DNA of 64,000 bases, taken from Crocosphaera chwakensis CCY0110 (lineage in GTDB: Bacteria > Cyanobacteriota > Cyanobacteriia > Cyanobacteriales > Microcystaceae). The stretch is taken from the NCBI RefSeq assembly GCF_000169335.1, contig NZ_AAXW01000017.1:31544-95543 (forward strand). The letters are read 5' to 3'. Shown piece after piece: positions 1 to 9,382 of the stretch (its first letter is position 1; each line of letters begins with the position of its first letter). Below the pieces are notes generated by a model. It ran no database searches, was not told the origin of the DNA, and saw only the letters and a list, made by a program, of their open reading frames with translations. The position numbers were made by a program, and so were the translations under genes.

Positions 1-1107
1 GAAGATGGTTTATGCAGTGATGATACATTAGCCAGATTAGGGGGTGATGAATTCGCTATTTTATTAGAAGATATAGAAGATATTAAAAAAGCCATTAAAA
101 TTGCTCAGCAGATTCATTTAGACTTAATAAAACCCTTTGTTTTACAAGGACAAGATATCTTTATTAATACTAGCATTGGTATTGCCTTAAATAGTCCAGC
201 CTACGAAGCAGCCTCAGAAATTTTAAGAGATGCAGATACAGCAATGTATCGCGCTAAAGCAGACGGAAAAGCCTGTTATGCTATTTTTGATCGTCAAATG
301 CACGAACGAGCTGTTAGCCGTTTAAAGTTAGAAACAGATTTAAGAATAGGGATTAATAAACAAGAATTTAGTCTTTATTATCAGCCAATTATCTCGTTAA
401 AAACAGGAAAATTAACTGGATTTGAAGCGTTGATTCGTTGGAACCATCCCCACAAAAAGCTGATTTCTCCAGATCAGTTTATTCCTGTGGCCGAAGAAAC
501 AGGCTTAATTATCCCCATTGGAGAATGGACTCTAAAAGAAGCTTGTCAACAATTAAAAATATGGCATCAAAAATACCCTCGCTATTCTCATCTGAAAGTG
601 GGGGTAAATTTATCAAGTAAACAATTAAAATATACTAACTTACTTGATACCATCGATCAGACGTTAAAAGACACTCAATTAGATAGTAGATATTTAAAAT
701 TAGAAATTACAGAAACCCTGTTGATGGAAAATTTACAAGCAGCCACAAAAATTTTATTAAAGATACAAGAACGGGATATTGAAATTTGTTTAGATGATTT
801 TGGCACCGGATATTCTTCTTTGAGTTATTTACATCGTTTTCCTGTTAATACTTTAAAAATTGATCGCTCGTTTGTTAGGCTGATGGAACCCCACAACGAA
901 AATGTAGAGATTATACGAGCTATTGTGACTTTAGCCCACATTTTGGGCTTGGATGTTATTGCAGAAGGAGTAGAAACCCAATTACAATTGACTCAACTAC
1001 AACGGTTAGGATGCGAACAGGGACAAGGTTACTTTTTTGCTAAACCTTTACCTGTTCACGAGGTAGAAAAGCTACTTAAAACCCCTTCAAGTTGGCTCCT
1101 TGCTTAA
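1..1107 (+). CDS. GGDEF-EAL cyclic-di-GMP protein, 3' part
   Basis: The 5' end lies outside the window; the frame is open from base 1. The visible 368 residues hold the end of a GGDEF domain (GGDEF at residues 14-18) followed by a complete EAL domain. The EAL domain keeps the phosphodiesterase signatures: EALIRW near residue 142, NLSS, EITETLL, DDFGTGYSS, KIDRSF, AEGVET and EQGQGY. It is therefore predicted to hydrolyse c-di-GMP. The GGDEF motif is intact, but the RxxD inhibitory site expected before it reads CSDD, so product inhibition there is unlikely. N-terminal sensor domains cannot be seen. Which activity dominates is unknown. Confidence 0.93.
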   Translation, partial: EDGLCSDDTLARLGGDEFAILLEDIEDIKKAIKIAQQIHLDLIKPFVLQGQDIFINTSIGIALNSPAYEAASEILRDADTAMYRAKADGKACYAIFDRQMHERAVSRLKLETDLRIGINKQEFSLYYQPIISLKTGKLTGFEALIRWNHPHKKLISPDQFIPVAEETGLIIPIGEWTLKEACQQLKIWHQKYPRYSHLKVGVNLSSKQLKYTNLLDTIDQTLKDTQLDSRYLKLEITETLLMENLQAATKILLKIQERDIEICLDDFGTGYSSLSYLHRFPVNTLKIDRSFVRLMEPHNENVEIIRAIVTLAHILGLDVIAEGVETQLQLTQLQRLGCEQGQGYFFAKPLPVHEVEKLLKTPSSWLLA

Positions 1108-1361
1108 AGATTAAATCTTGAAATGACTTAATCTTGCCTTAAATTTCATAGATACTCGATAATTCTTTACCTGTTTCGGAAAATAATAGCAGCTTTCAGA
1201 TGTTAAGTTAACTTGAAAGATAAGAGCCTATCAGCAACAAACTGCCCACAGCCTTCGTCCTTGTAACTTACAAGAAACAATTATTAGACAGTTTTAACAT
1301 TGCCATAGAAAAGATTGAGTACACTAAGACAATAGAATACACTTAAAAGCGATCCTAGACC

Positions 1362-1865
1362 ATGTTTTCTATTCCTATGTCCTACTACAAAAACACCCTA
1401 GGAACCCTTGGTTGTAGCTTAGCTGTACTCATGGGTATCCTAACCCTCAAAACCTTTCCTACCAATGCACAGAGTCAAAACCCACCCCCCAATAGTCCCC
1501 TCACGGTTCGTTCTGATATCCAAGAAGCCAACTCAGAAACCGGAGTGGTAACTGCCAGGGGTAACGTGCAATTTTTCTACCCAGCTAGGCAAATTCAAGG
1601 AACCTCGGCCCAAGCCCAATATTTTAGTCGAGAACGGCGTTTGGTTCTCACAGGAGACGTTTATGTGCTACAAGAAGGCAATAGTATGCGGGCTGAAACC
1701 ATGACCTATTTAATCGACGAAGGACGATTTATTGCCACCCCAGAATCGGCACAACAAGTAGAATCAATCTACTTAGTCACAGAAGCTGAAGACAGTCCCC
1801 CAGAACCAGCCCCCGTGTCACCGGCACCGCCTTTAGACACCACCTTACCCACCCCCCAATTTTAA
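1362..1865 (+). CDS. lptA: LptA/OstA-like lipopolysaccharide transport protein
   Basis: A 167-residue exported protein: signal peptide (hydrophobic core about residues 13-31, cleavage near TNAQS), then one OstA-type beta domain with the usual pattern (TVRSDIQEAN, GVVTARGNV, ARQIQGTSAQAQY, LTGDVYV), then a Pro-rich tail. LptA proteins form the periplasmic bridge that carries LPS to the outer membrane. It stands one base before the lptB start and two genes before an LptF/G permease, which supports the assignment. An internal Met at residue 6 is an alternative start. LptC is not seen in the window. Confidence 0.85.
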   Translation: MFSIPMSYYKNTLGTLGCSLAVLMGILTLKTFPTNAQSQNPPPNSPLTVRSDIQEANSETGVVTARGNVQFFYPARQIQGTSAQAQYFSRERRLVLTGDVYVLQEGNSMRAETMTYLIDEGRFIATPESAQQVESIYLVTEAEDSPPEPAPVSPAPPLDTTLPTPQF

Positions 1866-1866
1866 A

Positions 1867-2583
1867 ATGACACTGATTTTAGAAAATATCCATAAAACTT
1901 ATGGAAAAAGAGATATTGTTAACCGCGTAAATATAAAAGTTGCCCCTGGGGAAATTGTGGGCCTTCTCGGCCCCAACGGCGCAGGCAAAACAACCACTTT
2001 TTACATTGCCACAGGTTTGATTAAACCCAATAAAGGGAGAGTTTGGTTAAATCAGCAAGAAGTGACTCGCTTACCCTTGAATAAACGCGCTCGCTTGGGT
2101 ATTGGTTATATGACCCAACAACCGAGTATTTTTCGTCATCTGAGTGTGGCCGAAAATATTCAAGTTGCCCTAGAACAAACAAACGTTCCCTTTAGACAAC
2201 GGCCTCAGCGTCTCCATCATTTGCTTAAAGAGTTTCGTCTCGAAAAAATTGCCCATACCAAAGGGTCCCAAGTCTCTGGAGGAGAAAGACGCAGAACAGA
2301 ATTAGCTCGTTCCTTAGCCGTCGGCCAACAAGGACCAGACTTTTTGTTATTAGATGAACCCTTTGCTGGAGTCGACCCTATTGCTGTGTCGGAAATTCAA
2401 ACCATGATCGCTCAACTACGCGATCGCCAAATGGGTATTTTGATCACCGATCACAATGTCCAAGCTACCCTAGCCATTACCAACCGCGCCTATATTATGC
2501 GAGACGGTCAAATTTTAGCGGCCGGCAGTGCCGAAGAAATTTATAACAATCCTTTAGTGCGACAGTATTATTTAGGAAATTAG
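1867..2583 (+). CDS. lptB: LPS export ABC transporter ATPase LptB
   Basis: A 238-residue cytoplasmic ATPase of the LptB family. The Walker A is GPNGAGKTT near residue 35, the Q-loop region is YMTQQPSIF, the signature is VSGGERRR and the Walker B is FLLLDEPFAGVDP. HNVQATL provides the switch histidine. It powers extraction of LPS from the inner membrane with an LptF/LptG permease. It begins one base after the lptA stop and is followed 35 bases later by the permease gene, so it is probably cotranscribed. Length and motifs are typical of the family. Confidence 0.95.
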   Translation: MTLILENIHKTYGKRDIVNRVNIKVAPGEIVGLLGPNGAGKTTTFYIATGLIKPNKGRVWLNQQEVTRLPLNKRARLGIGYMTQQPSIFRHLSVAENIQVALEQTNVPFRQRPQRLHHLLKEFRLEKIAHTKGSQVSGGERRRTELARSLAVGQQGPDFLLLDEPFAGVDPIAVSEIQTMIAQLRDRQMGILITDHNVQATLAITNRAYIMRDGQILAAGSAEEIYNNPLVRQYYLGN

Positions 2584-2618
2584 AGACAACCGATCAACTC
2601 TAAGATCACACACAAATT

Positions 2619-3803
2619 ATGGATATTGGTCAAATAAACCCCATTAAAATCAAACTAAAACCCCAGATCCCTGGTTTATCAATCATGGATCGTTATCTGT
2701 TTATTGAACTCCTGTTGCCTTTCCTTTTTGGTATGGGCATTTTTACCTCTTTGGGCTTATCCATTGGTACCTTATTCGATCTGGTCCGTCGGGTAACCGA
2801 GTCAGGACTAATGTTATCTGTGGCCATGAGAATATTAGTCTTAAAAATGCCAGGATTTGTTAGTTTAGCCTTTCCTATGGCTATGTTACTGGCCGCTTTA
2901 ATGGCTTATAGTCGTTTGTCGAGTGATAGTGAAATTATTGCCCTACGGAGTTTAGGCGTTAGTGTTTATCGTTTAATTATTCCGGTTATTCTTTTTGGTT
3001 TGGTGGTGACAGGATGTGCTTTTATTGTTAACGATTGGATCGCACCAGCGGCCACCCACGAAGCAGCCCTTACCTTACAACGCGCTGTAAATCAAGAACG
3101 ACCTGACTTTAAAGAACGCAATATTGTTTATCCTGAATATAAAACCATTCAAGAAGAAGACGGTCAACAAGCCACGGTTTTAACTCGTTTATTCTATGCT
3201 GAAGAATATAACGGAGACAAGATGAAAGGGTTAACTATTTTAGATAGAACCCAAGAAGGGGTTAACCAAATCGTTACCTCCGAGTCGGCTACTTGGAATA
3301 TTTCGAGTAATACCTGGGACTTTTTTAATGGCACGATTTATCTCATTGCCCCGGATGGATCTTATCGAAATATTGTCCGTTTTCAACATCAACAGTTAGC
3401 TTTACCCAGGGCCCCATTAGATTTGGCTAACCGTCGTCAAAATTTTACAGAAATGACCATCGCCCAAACTAAAGAATATCTCAAAGCCATGCAGTTAAGT
3501 GGTGATGAGAAGCGCGTTAGAAAGGTTAAGGTTCGTTTACAAGAAAAGTATGCGATGCCTTTCGTCTGTTTAATCTTTGGTGTTGTGGGGGCTGCTATTG
3601 GCGTTAGACCGCAAAATACTAACAAGGCCACCAGTTTTGGGGTTTGTGTGGGCTTGATTTTCGGCTATTATCTCTTAGCCTTTATGAGTACCTCTCTCGG
3701 TATTTGGGGCATTTTAACCCCATTTTTGGGGGCGTGGTTGCCCAACATTCTCGGATTAACCGCCGGTAGTTTATTATTAATTCAATCAGCACGTTTACGA
3801 TAA
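2619..3803 (+). CDS. LptF/LptG family permease (YjgP/YjgQ)
   Basis: A 394-residue membrane protein of the YjgP/YjgQ family. The N-terminal block MDRYLFIELLLPFLFG starts near residue 23. Membrane segments lie in the first 135 residues, a periplasmic beta-jellyroll region at about 140-300, and three more membrane segments follow (about 305-390). It would form the membrane channel of the Lpt exporter. Cyanobacteria often show a single such permease near lptB, so the choice between LptF and LptG cannot be made here. The Met at residue 23 is a possible alternative start. Confidence 0.9.
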   Translation: MDIGQINPIKIKLKPQIPGLSIMDRYLFIELLLPFLFGMGIFTSLGLSIGTLFDLVRRVTESGLMLSVAMRILVLKMPGFVSLAFPMAMLLAALMAYSRLSSDSEIIALRSLGVSVYRLIIPVILFGLVVTGCAFIVNDWIAPAATHEAALTLQRAVNQERPDFKERNIVYPEYKTIQEEDGQQATVLTRLFYAEEYNGDKMKGLTILDRTQEGVNQIVTSESATWNISSNTWDFFNGTIYLIAPDGSYRNIVRFQHQQLALPRAPLDLANRRQNFTEMTIAQTKEYLKAMQLSGDEKRVRKVKVRLQEKYAMPFVCLIFGVVGAAIGVRPQNTNKATSFGVCVGLIFGYYLLAFMSTSLGIWGILTPFLGAWLPNILGLTAGSLLLIQSARLR

Positions 3804-3806
3804 TCT

Positions 3807-4595
3807 ATGTCTGAACCTCGTTCCTTAACCATCGGTTGGCTTTATCCCAACTTAATGAGTACCTACGGCGATCGCGGTAACGTCATCTGTATCCAACGTC
3901 GTTGTCAATGGCGAGATATTCCGGTTACCATCCTTCCCCTCGATCAACAAACAGAAGCGGATCAATTTTCCAAGGTAGATGTTATCGTCGGTGGCGGGGC
4001 TCAAGATCGTCAACAAGAAATCGTTATGCGCGATTTAAAAGGAGCGAAAGCTGATCAGCTACGGAATAAGTTAGAGGAAGGTGTTCCAGGGGTGTTTACC
4101 TGCGGATCACCCCAACTTCTCGGTCATTATTATGAACCAGCGTTAGGGCAAAGAATCGAAGGGTTAGGGTTATTAGATTTAGTGACGAAACATCCCGGTC
4201 CGAATGTGTCCCGTTGTATTGGAAATGTGGTATTTGAAGTAACCGCTTCTCCCTTAGCAGAAGATTTAAAACAAACGTTAGGTCAACCACCGATTATTAT
4301 TGGTTTTGAAAATCACGGGGGACGCACTTATTTAGGGGATGTGCAACCCTTGGGAAAGGTTAAGTCTGGGTATGGGAATAATGGAGAAGATGGTTATGAA
4401 GGGGCGTTTTATCGTCATGCGATCGCTACTTATTCTCATGGGCCTCTATTACCGAAAAATCCTTTTGTGGCTGACTGGTTGATTAAAACAGCATTACAAG
4501 AAAAATATCAAACCGAAATTAATTTAATTCCTCTTGATGATAGTTTAGCCCAACAGGCAAGAGAAGCCATGTTAAAACGCTTAGAAGTTGTCTGA
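3807..4595 (+). CDS. gatD: GatD-like glutamine amidotransferase (lipid II amidation)
   Basis: A 262-residue class I glutamine amidotransferase of the CobQ/GatD type. The N terminus GWLYPNLMSTYGDRGN matches the GatD opening. The nucleophile lies in VFTCGSPQLLG (about residue 98), and HGPLLPKNP carries the catalytic His. GatD supplies ammonia to MurT, which amidates the D-Glu of lipid II. No MurT gene is in the window. It starts three bases after the permease stop, so it belongs to the same transcript as the lpt genes. The assignment rests on motifs; a cobyric acid synthase-like relative is the alternative. Confidence 0.8.
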   Translation: MSEPRSLTIGWLYPNLMSTYGDRGNVICIQRRCQWRDIPVTILPLDQQTEADQFSKVDVIVGGGAQDRQQEIVMRDLKGAKADQLRNKLEEGVPGVFTCGSPQLLGHYYEPALGQRIEGLGLLDLVTKHPGPNVSRCIGNVVFEVTASPLAEDLKQTLGQPPIIIGFENHGGRTYLGDVQPLGKVKSGYGNNGEDGYEGAFYRHAIATYSHGPLLPKNPFVADWLIKTALQEKYQTEINLIPLDDSLAQQAREAMLKRLEVV

Positions 4596-4623
4596 GTTTG
4601 GTGTTAAGGATTTAGAATTATAA

Positions 4624-5205
4624 CTAATTAAAATTAACTTTATCGTAAATATCAATAAGAGCAATTTCAAAATTAACAGAAGATAGGGTTAAAGTATCGG
4701 TAGAATTATTGTATTCGATAAACGTCCATTTATTGGATTCTTGACGACTATATTGTTCAATATGAATACAATTTTGATCAATTAAAATATATTCTTGAAA
4801 ACTAGAAATAGTGCGATAAGCTGCAAATTTTTCGTCTTTATCATAATTTCTAGTTGACGTAGATAATACTTCAACAATGAGTAAAGGATTAATTAAAGTA
4901 TCGTTACGATTTTGAGCATATTCTAAAGGTTGATTAACTACCATTATATCAGGATAAGTATAGATTTTTTCTGAAGGAATCCATAACCGTTGATCGGTCA
5001 TAAAAACGTCCAATGGTTTGCCTTTAAGGGCAAAGTTTAAAGCACTACTCAAGTTTAATGCAATTTTATTATGATTCGGTGTACCACCAGCCATTTCAAT
5101 GATTTCTCCTTTAATATAATGATGTCGTTGTTGAGCATCAGCTTCTAATTTTAAATATTCTTCAGGAGTATAGAATTTTGTTTTTTTCTGTACATCAATT
5201 ACCAT
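4624..5205 (-). CDS. Uma2 family (DUF820) endonuclease-like protein
   Basis: A Uma2/DUF820 protein with the PD-(D/E)XK-like core: EAGGTP-like segment EMAGGTPNHNKI, then YPDIMVV and LIVEVLSTSTRNYDKDEK, which supply the acidic and lysine residues, and FQEYILID near the end. The family is hugely expanded in cyanobacteria and its substrate is unknown. The open frame extends eight codons further upstream, but GAGG stands six bases before the ATG at 5205, which favours this start. It converges with gatD. There are no signs of decay. Confidence 0.85.
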   Translation of the reverse strand: MVIDVQKKTKFYTPEEYLKLEADAQQRHHYIKGEIIEMAGGTPNHNKIALNLSSALNFALKGKPLDVFMTDQRLWIPSEKIYTYPDIMVVNQPLEYAQNRNDTLINPLLIVEVLSTSTRNYDKDEKFAAYRTISSFQEYILIDQNCIHIEQYSRQESNKWTFIEYNNSTDTLTLSSVNFEIALIDIYDKVNFN

Positions 5206-5250
5206 ATTTGACCTCAATTTTTTTAACAACTTAAACTGAATAAATGACTT

Positions 5251-6579
5251 TTAAGAACCGAAAATACGTCGCCACCAAGGGACATTTTTAAATTCAACAA
5301 AATTAATTTTTTTACGAATATCATAAAGGTTCCATCCCGTTAAACGAGATAAAGTTATTGCTTCTTTGTCTTGTCTTTCTCTCACTGATTGATAATAAGT
5401 TTGTGCTGCCTCACAATCTCTTTTTTCTCGAAAGGGATGACGAATAATATATCTTCCTTGAAATAATTGATTATTAGCAGTTTCTTGAAACTTCAAATCT
5501 TCAGGAAAATGATCCCGATCATAGCGAACATGAAGACGGGTAATAAACACATTATTAAACTGTCTGTTACGACCATTATTTAACCAAAATACTCCCGCTT
5601 TTTCTAATTCTTCTTGGTTCAACGGTTGTGCTGAACAAGGGTCGCAATTAGCCATATTCCAAGCGTATTCAATAAAAGCGACTTTCTTGCCGTTTTGTTC
5701 ATAACTTTTAGCAAACATTGCCTTATAAAATGGGGCAAATTCTTGTTGAATGAACTCAGGAATTTCTACATTAGAAGGAACCTTTACTGTACGATAATTA
5801 GTTAGTTCCACTTGTCCTTTAGGAGATAATAAGTAAACAATTAAATCCTGTTCTCCTTGAGCATTTAACATTCCTAAGCGAATTGGTAACATAAATTTAG
5901 GAGATTCATAAGCCATCATCAAAGGACGAAGGGATTTAAACCCCGTATTTTCGTATTCCGTTAAATTTACTTTAGCGACAAAAAATTTAAGATTTTGCTG
6001 AATATAAGGTTGTAAAATTTCACTAGCTCCATTGGGGATTTCATAGCCATTTTCTCGTAACCAAACTTCTAACCCATTGGACTCTTTTGCACTGAGAATA
6101 ACAATATCATATTCTCCTACTGTAAATTCTTCTTCAACCGTTACCCCTAAAGCATTATCACGACTTTCTTTCATTTCTGACGCTGCTTGAGGAGCAGCAG
6201 GGGTTCTGAAAACTTCATCTTCTAAATAGGAACGATCACAGGGATCTTCATCAAAATATTCCACTAATCTCGGCGCACTAAAAGCATCTAATCTTTCAAT
6301 AATTGCTGGTTCTCCAACTTTCACTTGTTCTTCAGTTAAAACAACAGGAACAGGGACAACCATAGCAAAGTCATTAACCGATCCTTGATAATCATTAGCC
6401 ATAGTTAAAACAGTGCGTTTTCCGTCCCTAGCAATAATAACTTGAGAAGCTTGATTATACAGATTGCTATCAGCTTTGGCGACATAAAAACCACAAAAAG
6501 CAAAAGCGGAATTCATAGAAAATAATAAGCAGAGAAAAACCAAAAATAGAAGTGTCAAACTGCGACTGAATCTGATCAT
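5251..6579 (-). CDS. Secreted DUF2330 domain protein
   Basis: A 442-residue exported protein. It has a signal peptide (hydrophobic residues 8-27) and then the DUF2330 pattern CGFYVAKAD, ANDYQGSVNDFAMVVPVP and GEPAIIERLDAFSAPRLVEYF. Cysteines include CDR (about 113), the CDPC pair and one near the C terminus. DUF2330 proteins have no established function. The fold and export suggest a periplasmic or surface role. It lies 45 bases upstream of the Uma2 gene on the same strand and may share its transcript. Confidence 0.8.
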   Translation of the reverse strand: MIRFSRSLTLLFLVFLCLLFSMNSAFAFCGFYVAKADSNLYNQASQVIIARDGKRTVLTMANDYQGSVNDFAMVVPVPVVLTEEQVKVGEPAIIERLDAFSAPRLVEYFDEDPCDRSYLEDEVFRTPAAPQAASEMKESRDNALGVTVEEEFTVGEYDIVILSAKESNGLEVWLRENGYEIPNGASEILQPYIQQNLKFFVAKVNLTEYENTGFKSLRPLMMAYESPKFMLPIRLGMLNAQGEQDLIVYLLSPKGQVELTNYRTVKVPSNVEIPEFIQQEFAPFYKAMFAKSYEQNGKKVAFIEYAWNMANCDPCSAQPLNQEELEKAGVFWLNNGRNRQFNNVFITRLHVRYDRDHFPEDLKFQETANNQLFQGRYIIRHPFREKRDCEAAQTYYQSVRERQDKEAITLSRLTGWNLYDIRKKINFVEFKNVPWWRRIFGS

Positions 6580-7102
6580 ATTTTTTATATAATTTCTTGT
6601 AAATGAAGGATCTTGATTAAAGGGTCAGTGTTACTAAGTGAGTGTACAAAATTAATTTCCTAGTTAAGACAGGCAAAAGGCAACGAGTTTATGGGGATCA
6701 TAGGGGATAAAACCTGGTTTCTAAAAGTGAAAATTTTTTGGAGCGAGGCATAAATCCTCCTTACACAAACAACTTCTGTGGGATAGCGTCGAAAGCAGAT
6801 CGAGGAACTTCTGACTTCGTTAATGCAATGTGTAATTCATTTTTCTTAGGTACTTATTTATCTTATCCTCCCCAAGGAAGTGAGACCAGAGGAAAATTCG
6901 CTCTGATGAATCTCATCATCAGACAAGCCCACAGGAGCATAAAAAAAATCTTAACAAAGAGGAAAAACTAAGGTAACGACCGTTTTGCCCTTCTTTTTGC
7001 CTGATGTATTAGGGGGGTTAACTTTGGTAGTATAAAAGAGTCGTTATCATAAGGAACTAAAAATCTTTACAATAGTAGCATTATTAATGTTCTTAAATTA
7101 TT
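6580..7102. other. 523-base spacer with a candidate structured RNA
   Basis: This spacer separates the divergent DUF2330 gene and Wzc-like gene. The 77-codon frame at 6738-6971 has no recognisable protein features and no good ribosome binding site. The stretch from about 6736 to 6960 is less A+T-rich than the flanks and rich in complementary segments, for example GGAG/CTCC around 6739-6757 and the 7-bp pair CTGATGA/TCATCAG around 6913-6932. I suspect a small structured RNA, possibly 6S-like, but I cannot confirm it. A TATAAA-like box near 7030 could belong to the promoter of the following gene. Confidence 0.3.
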
Positions 7103-9313
7103 ATGGCGCCCCCAATTGTTAAACGATTTGCTATTTCTTTTCAACAAAACTACTGGTTAGGATTTTTAACCATGATAGCTGGTTTTGGAGTCTCAGGATT
7201 GGTCGCTCTACAACCACCGCCACCTCCTCCGGCTCCTACCTATACAGCGTTTGGACAATTGAGCTTTACCGAACCCCCTCCGGCGTTTACAACAACAGGG
7301 AATGAACTGCAAGCCCAAGGAAGAGGGCTATCGTTGAGCAAAAGTACCCTCTTATCTGGGCGGGTGCTTCAAAATGTAATGGATAAATTAGAATTATCCG
7401 CCAAGGAAATTCAACAAATACAAGAAAAAGCCCTAGTCATAGAGCTACCGGAGCAAGATAAACGAGGACAAACCTCTTCTTCAGTTATTAGACTGCAATA
7501 TACCGATAAACAATCTCCTACTCGCGCCACATTGATTCTAGACGCTTTTATGGAGGAGATGGTGGACCATAGTCGTTGGCTCAATACCTCTGAATTGAGA
7601 AGTCGTATTGATGCACTCAGTAAACGACTTGAGCAAGTTAAACAAGACCTAACCGCAGCAGAAAATAGATTTTATCGCTATGTATCTCAACAAGGGTCAG
7701 ATTTACTAGCCATTCAAGATGGTAGTCTTTTTAGTGGAATCACCAGTTCTCAACAAAGACAACGGGAATTAGGCTTAGCCCTTCAAGAAATAGACGGTCG
7801 CATCAACAGTCTAATCAATCAGTTAGGGTTAACACCGCAACAAGCTTACGCTTCAGTCGCTTTGAGTGCTGACCCGATTTTAGCCAACTTACGAGCGCAA
7901 ATTTTGCAAATTGAGCAACAATTAGAACGACTAAAAATAGATTTACGGCCAGAACACCCCACAATTGAAAAACTGCTCAAAGAAAAACAAGTCAACGAAA
8001 CCCTCTTTCAACAAAGAGCCCAAGAATTAATCGGTGCCAGAGATTTAGCCCCCATTCCCATCAGTCAGATTCGTCAAGATAGTAGTCTTGACCCTAGCAG
8101 ACAACAATTAGCTAATGAACTTCTAGCCTTAGAAACCAGACGGGCTGGATTAGTGAAGCAATTAAATTCAGTCATTGACACAGAACAAAAATTACGCGAG
8201 CAATACGAAAAATTCCCAGATAAGCAGTTACAACAAGCCAAACTGGTTCAAGAGGTAGAATTTCAACGAATTGTTTATCAAAATATTTTAACCGCCTTGG
8301 TAGATGCTCAAGCAGCAGAAGCAGAAACTGTCGGTAGTTTATCCGAAGCGGTTCCCCCGACTTTTCGACCGACCCGTCCCCAAAGACCTCAAGAAAAAAA
8401 TAAGTTACTCATTATTGCAGCCGGTGGTGGTATCGGTTTAGTCGCGGGGTTAGGATTAATTCTTCTATTGGCTTTAATCGACGATCGCTTACATACCCCT
8501 CAAGAACTTAGGGACTCCCTCACCGATCGCGAAATTCCCCTTTTGGGACAGTTACCCTTTATCTATAGTTCTCTTTACCGAGAGGATCTTAGTCCCGTTT
8601 TATTGGAAGGAGACGCAGGAGACTTGAGTTTCTATGAACGGGTTCGCAGTAACTTACGTCGCCTGGGCTCAGATATGTCGAAAGTGGTGATGATCACCAG
8701 TGTGAGTAATGAAGAAGGAAAAAGCGCAACCGCTTATAATCTAGCCATTGCCTCGGCACAAGCAGGAAAACGTACCTTATTAATAGAAGGAGATTTGCGA
8801 TCATCGTCTAAAGCCCGATGGTTAGAAATCACCCCAGACCCCAATAGTAGCTTAGAACCGTTACGATTCTACCAAAACCGCGCCGATGCTGTTGTATTAG
8901 TACCAGGAGTCCCCTATTTGTCTATCTTACCCAGTCCCGGTCCTCAAAGTCAGGCTGCAGCGATTATTGAATCAAGCGAATTACGATTACTTCTAGACAA
9001 TGTTAAAGGCAACTATGACATGGTGATTATTGACACTCCGTCTCTATCTCGCTGTAACGATGCCCTCCTGTTAGAACCCTTCACCGATGGTTTAGTCTTA
9101 GTCACTCGACCCGGTGTCACCCGTTCTAGCTTGTTAAATGAGGCGATCGATCAATTATCTGATGCGGAGGTTCCTGTTTTAGGGGCAGTGGTCAATGGAG
9201 TAGAAGATTTAGTGGCACCGGTCAGTAATGTACCAGAAACAGATAACAATGGTAATGGTAACGGCAATGGTCATGGCACAGAAATTCCTATCTTTAAAGA
9301 AAATCCTGTTTAA
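7103..9313 (+). CDS. Wzc-like polysaccharide co-polymerase / tyrosine autokinase
   Basis: A 736-residue inner-membrane protein. The first membrane segment is near residues 20-36, and a long periplasmic Wzz/coiled-coil region follows to about 425. The second membrane segment is at about 432-455, and the cytoplasmic ATPase domain occupies about 500-700. The ATPase has a P-loop NEEGKSATAYNLA (about 535), a Walker A' LLIEGDLR and a Walker B VIIDTPSL. Such proteins control exopolysaccharide chain length. Two oddities are seen: Walker A' is IEGD where IDAD is usual, and the tail has Asn-Gly repeats (NGNGNGNGHG) and no Tyr cluster. Kinase activity is therefore doubtful. Confidence 0.88.
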   Translation: MAPPIVKRFAISFQQNYWLGFLTMIAGFGVSGLVALQPPPPPPAPTYTAFGQLSFTEPPPAFTTTGNELQAQGRGLSLSKSTLLSGRVLQNVMDKLELSAKEIQQIQEKALVIELPEQDKRGQTSSSVIRLQYTDKQSPTRATLILDAFMEEMVDHSRWLNTSELRSRIDALSKRLEQVKQDLTAAENRFYRYVSQQGSDLLAIQDGSLFSGITSSQQRQRELGLALQEIDGRINSLINQLGLTPQQAYASVALSADPILANLRAQILQIEQQLERLKIDLRPEHPTIEKLLKEKQVNETLFQQRAQELIGARDLAPIPISQIRQDSSLDPSRQQLANELLALETRRAGLVKQLNSVIDTEQKLREQYEKFPDKQLQQAKLVQEVEFQRIVYQNILTALVDAQAAEAETVGSLSEAVPPTFRPTRPQRPQEKNKLLIIAAGGGIGLVAGLGLILLLALIDDRLHTPQELRDSLTDREIPLLGQLPFIYSSLYREDLSPVLLEGDAGDLSFYERVRSNLRRLGSDMSKVVMITSVSNEEGKSATAYNLAIASAQAGKRTLLIEGDLRSSSKARWLEITPDPNSSLEPLRFYQNRADAVVLVPGVPYLSILPSPGPQSQAAAIIESSELRLLLDNVKGNYDMVIIDTPSLSRCNDALLLEPFTDGLVLVTRPGVTRSSLLNEAIDQLSDAEVPVLGAVVNGVEDLVAPVSNVPETDNNGNGNGNGHGTEIPIFKENPV

Positions 9314-9332
9314 ACAAGATACCCTCTTGTTT
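9312..9332 (+). terminator. Hairpin immediately after the Wzc-like gene
   Basis: A perfect 8-bp inverted repeat, AAACAAGA/TCTTGTTT, with a 5-base loop sits directly at the stop codon. No T run follows, so it is more likely an mRNA-stabilising or attenuating hairpin than a strong terminator. Confidence 0.4.
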
Positions 9333-9382
9333 CAAGTCACGGAATCTTGAATAATAAGTGACAATTTGTTGTAGGGAGTGCC

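Noticed and set aside
6738..6971. 77-codon plus-strand frame upstream of the Wzc-like gene
   Set aside because: No recognisable motif, poor ribosome binding site and unusual composition for a protein; the region looks more like structured RNA or untranslated leader.
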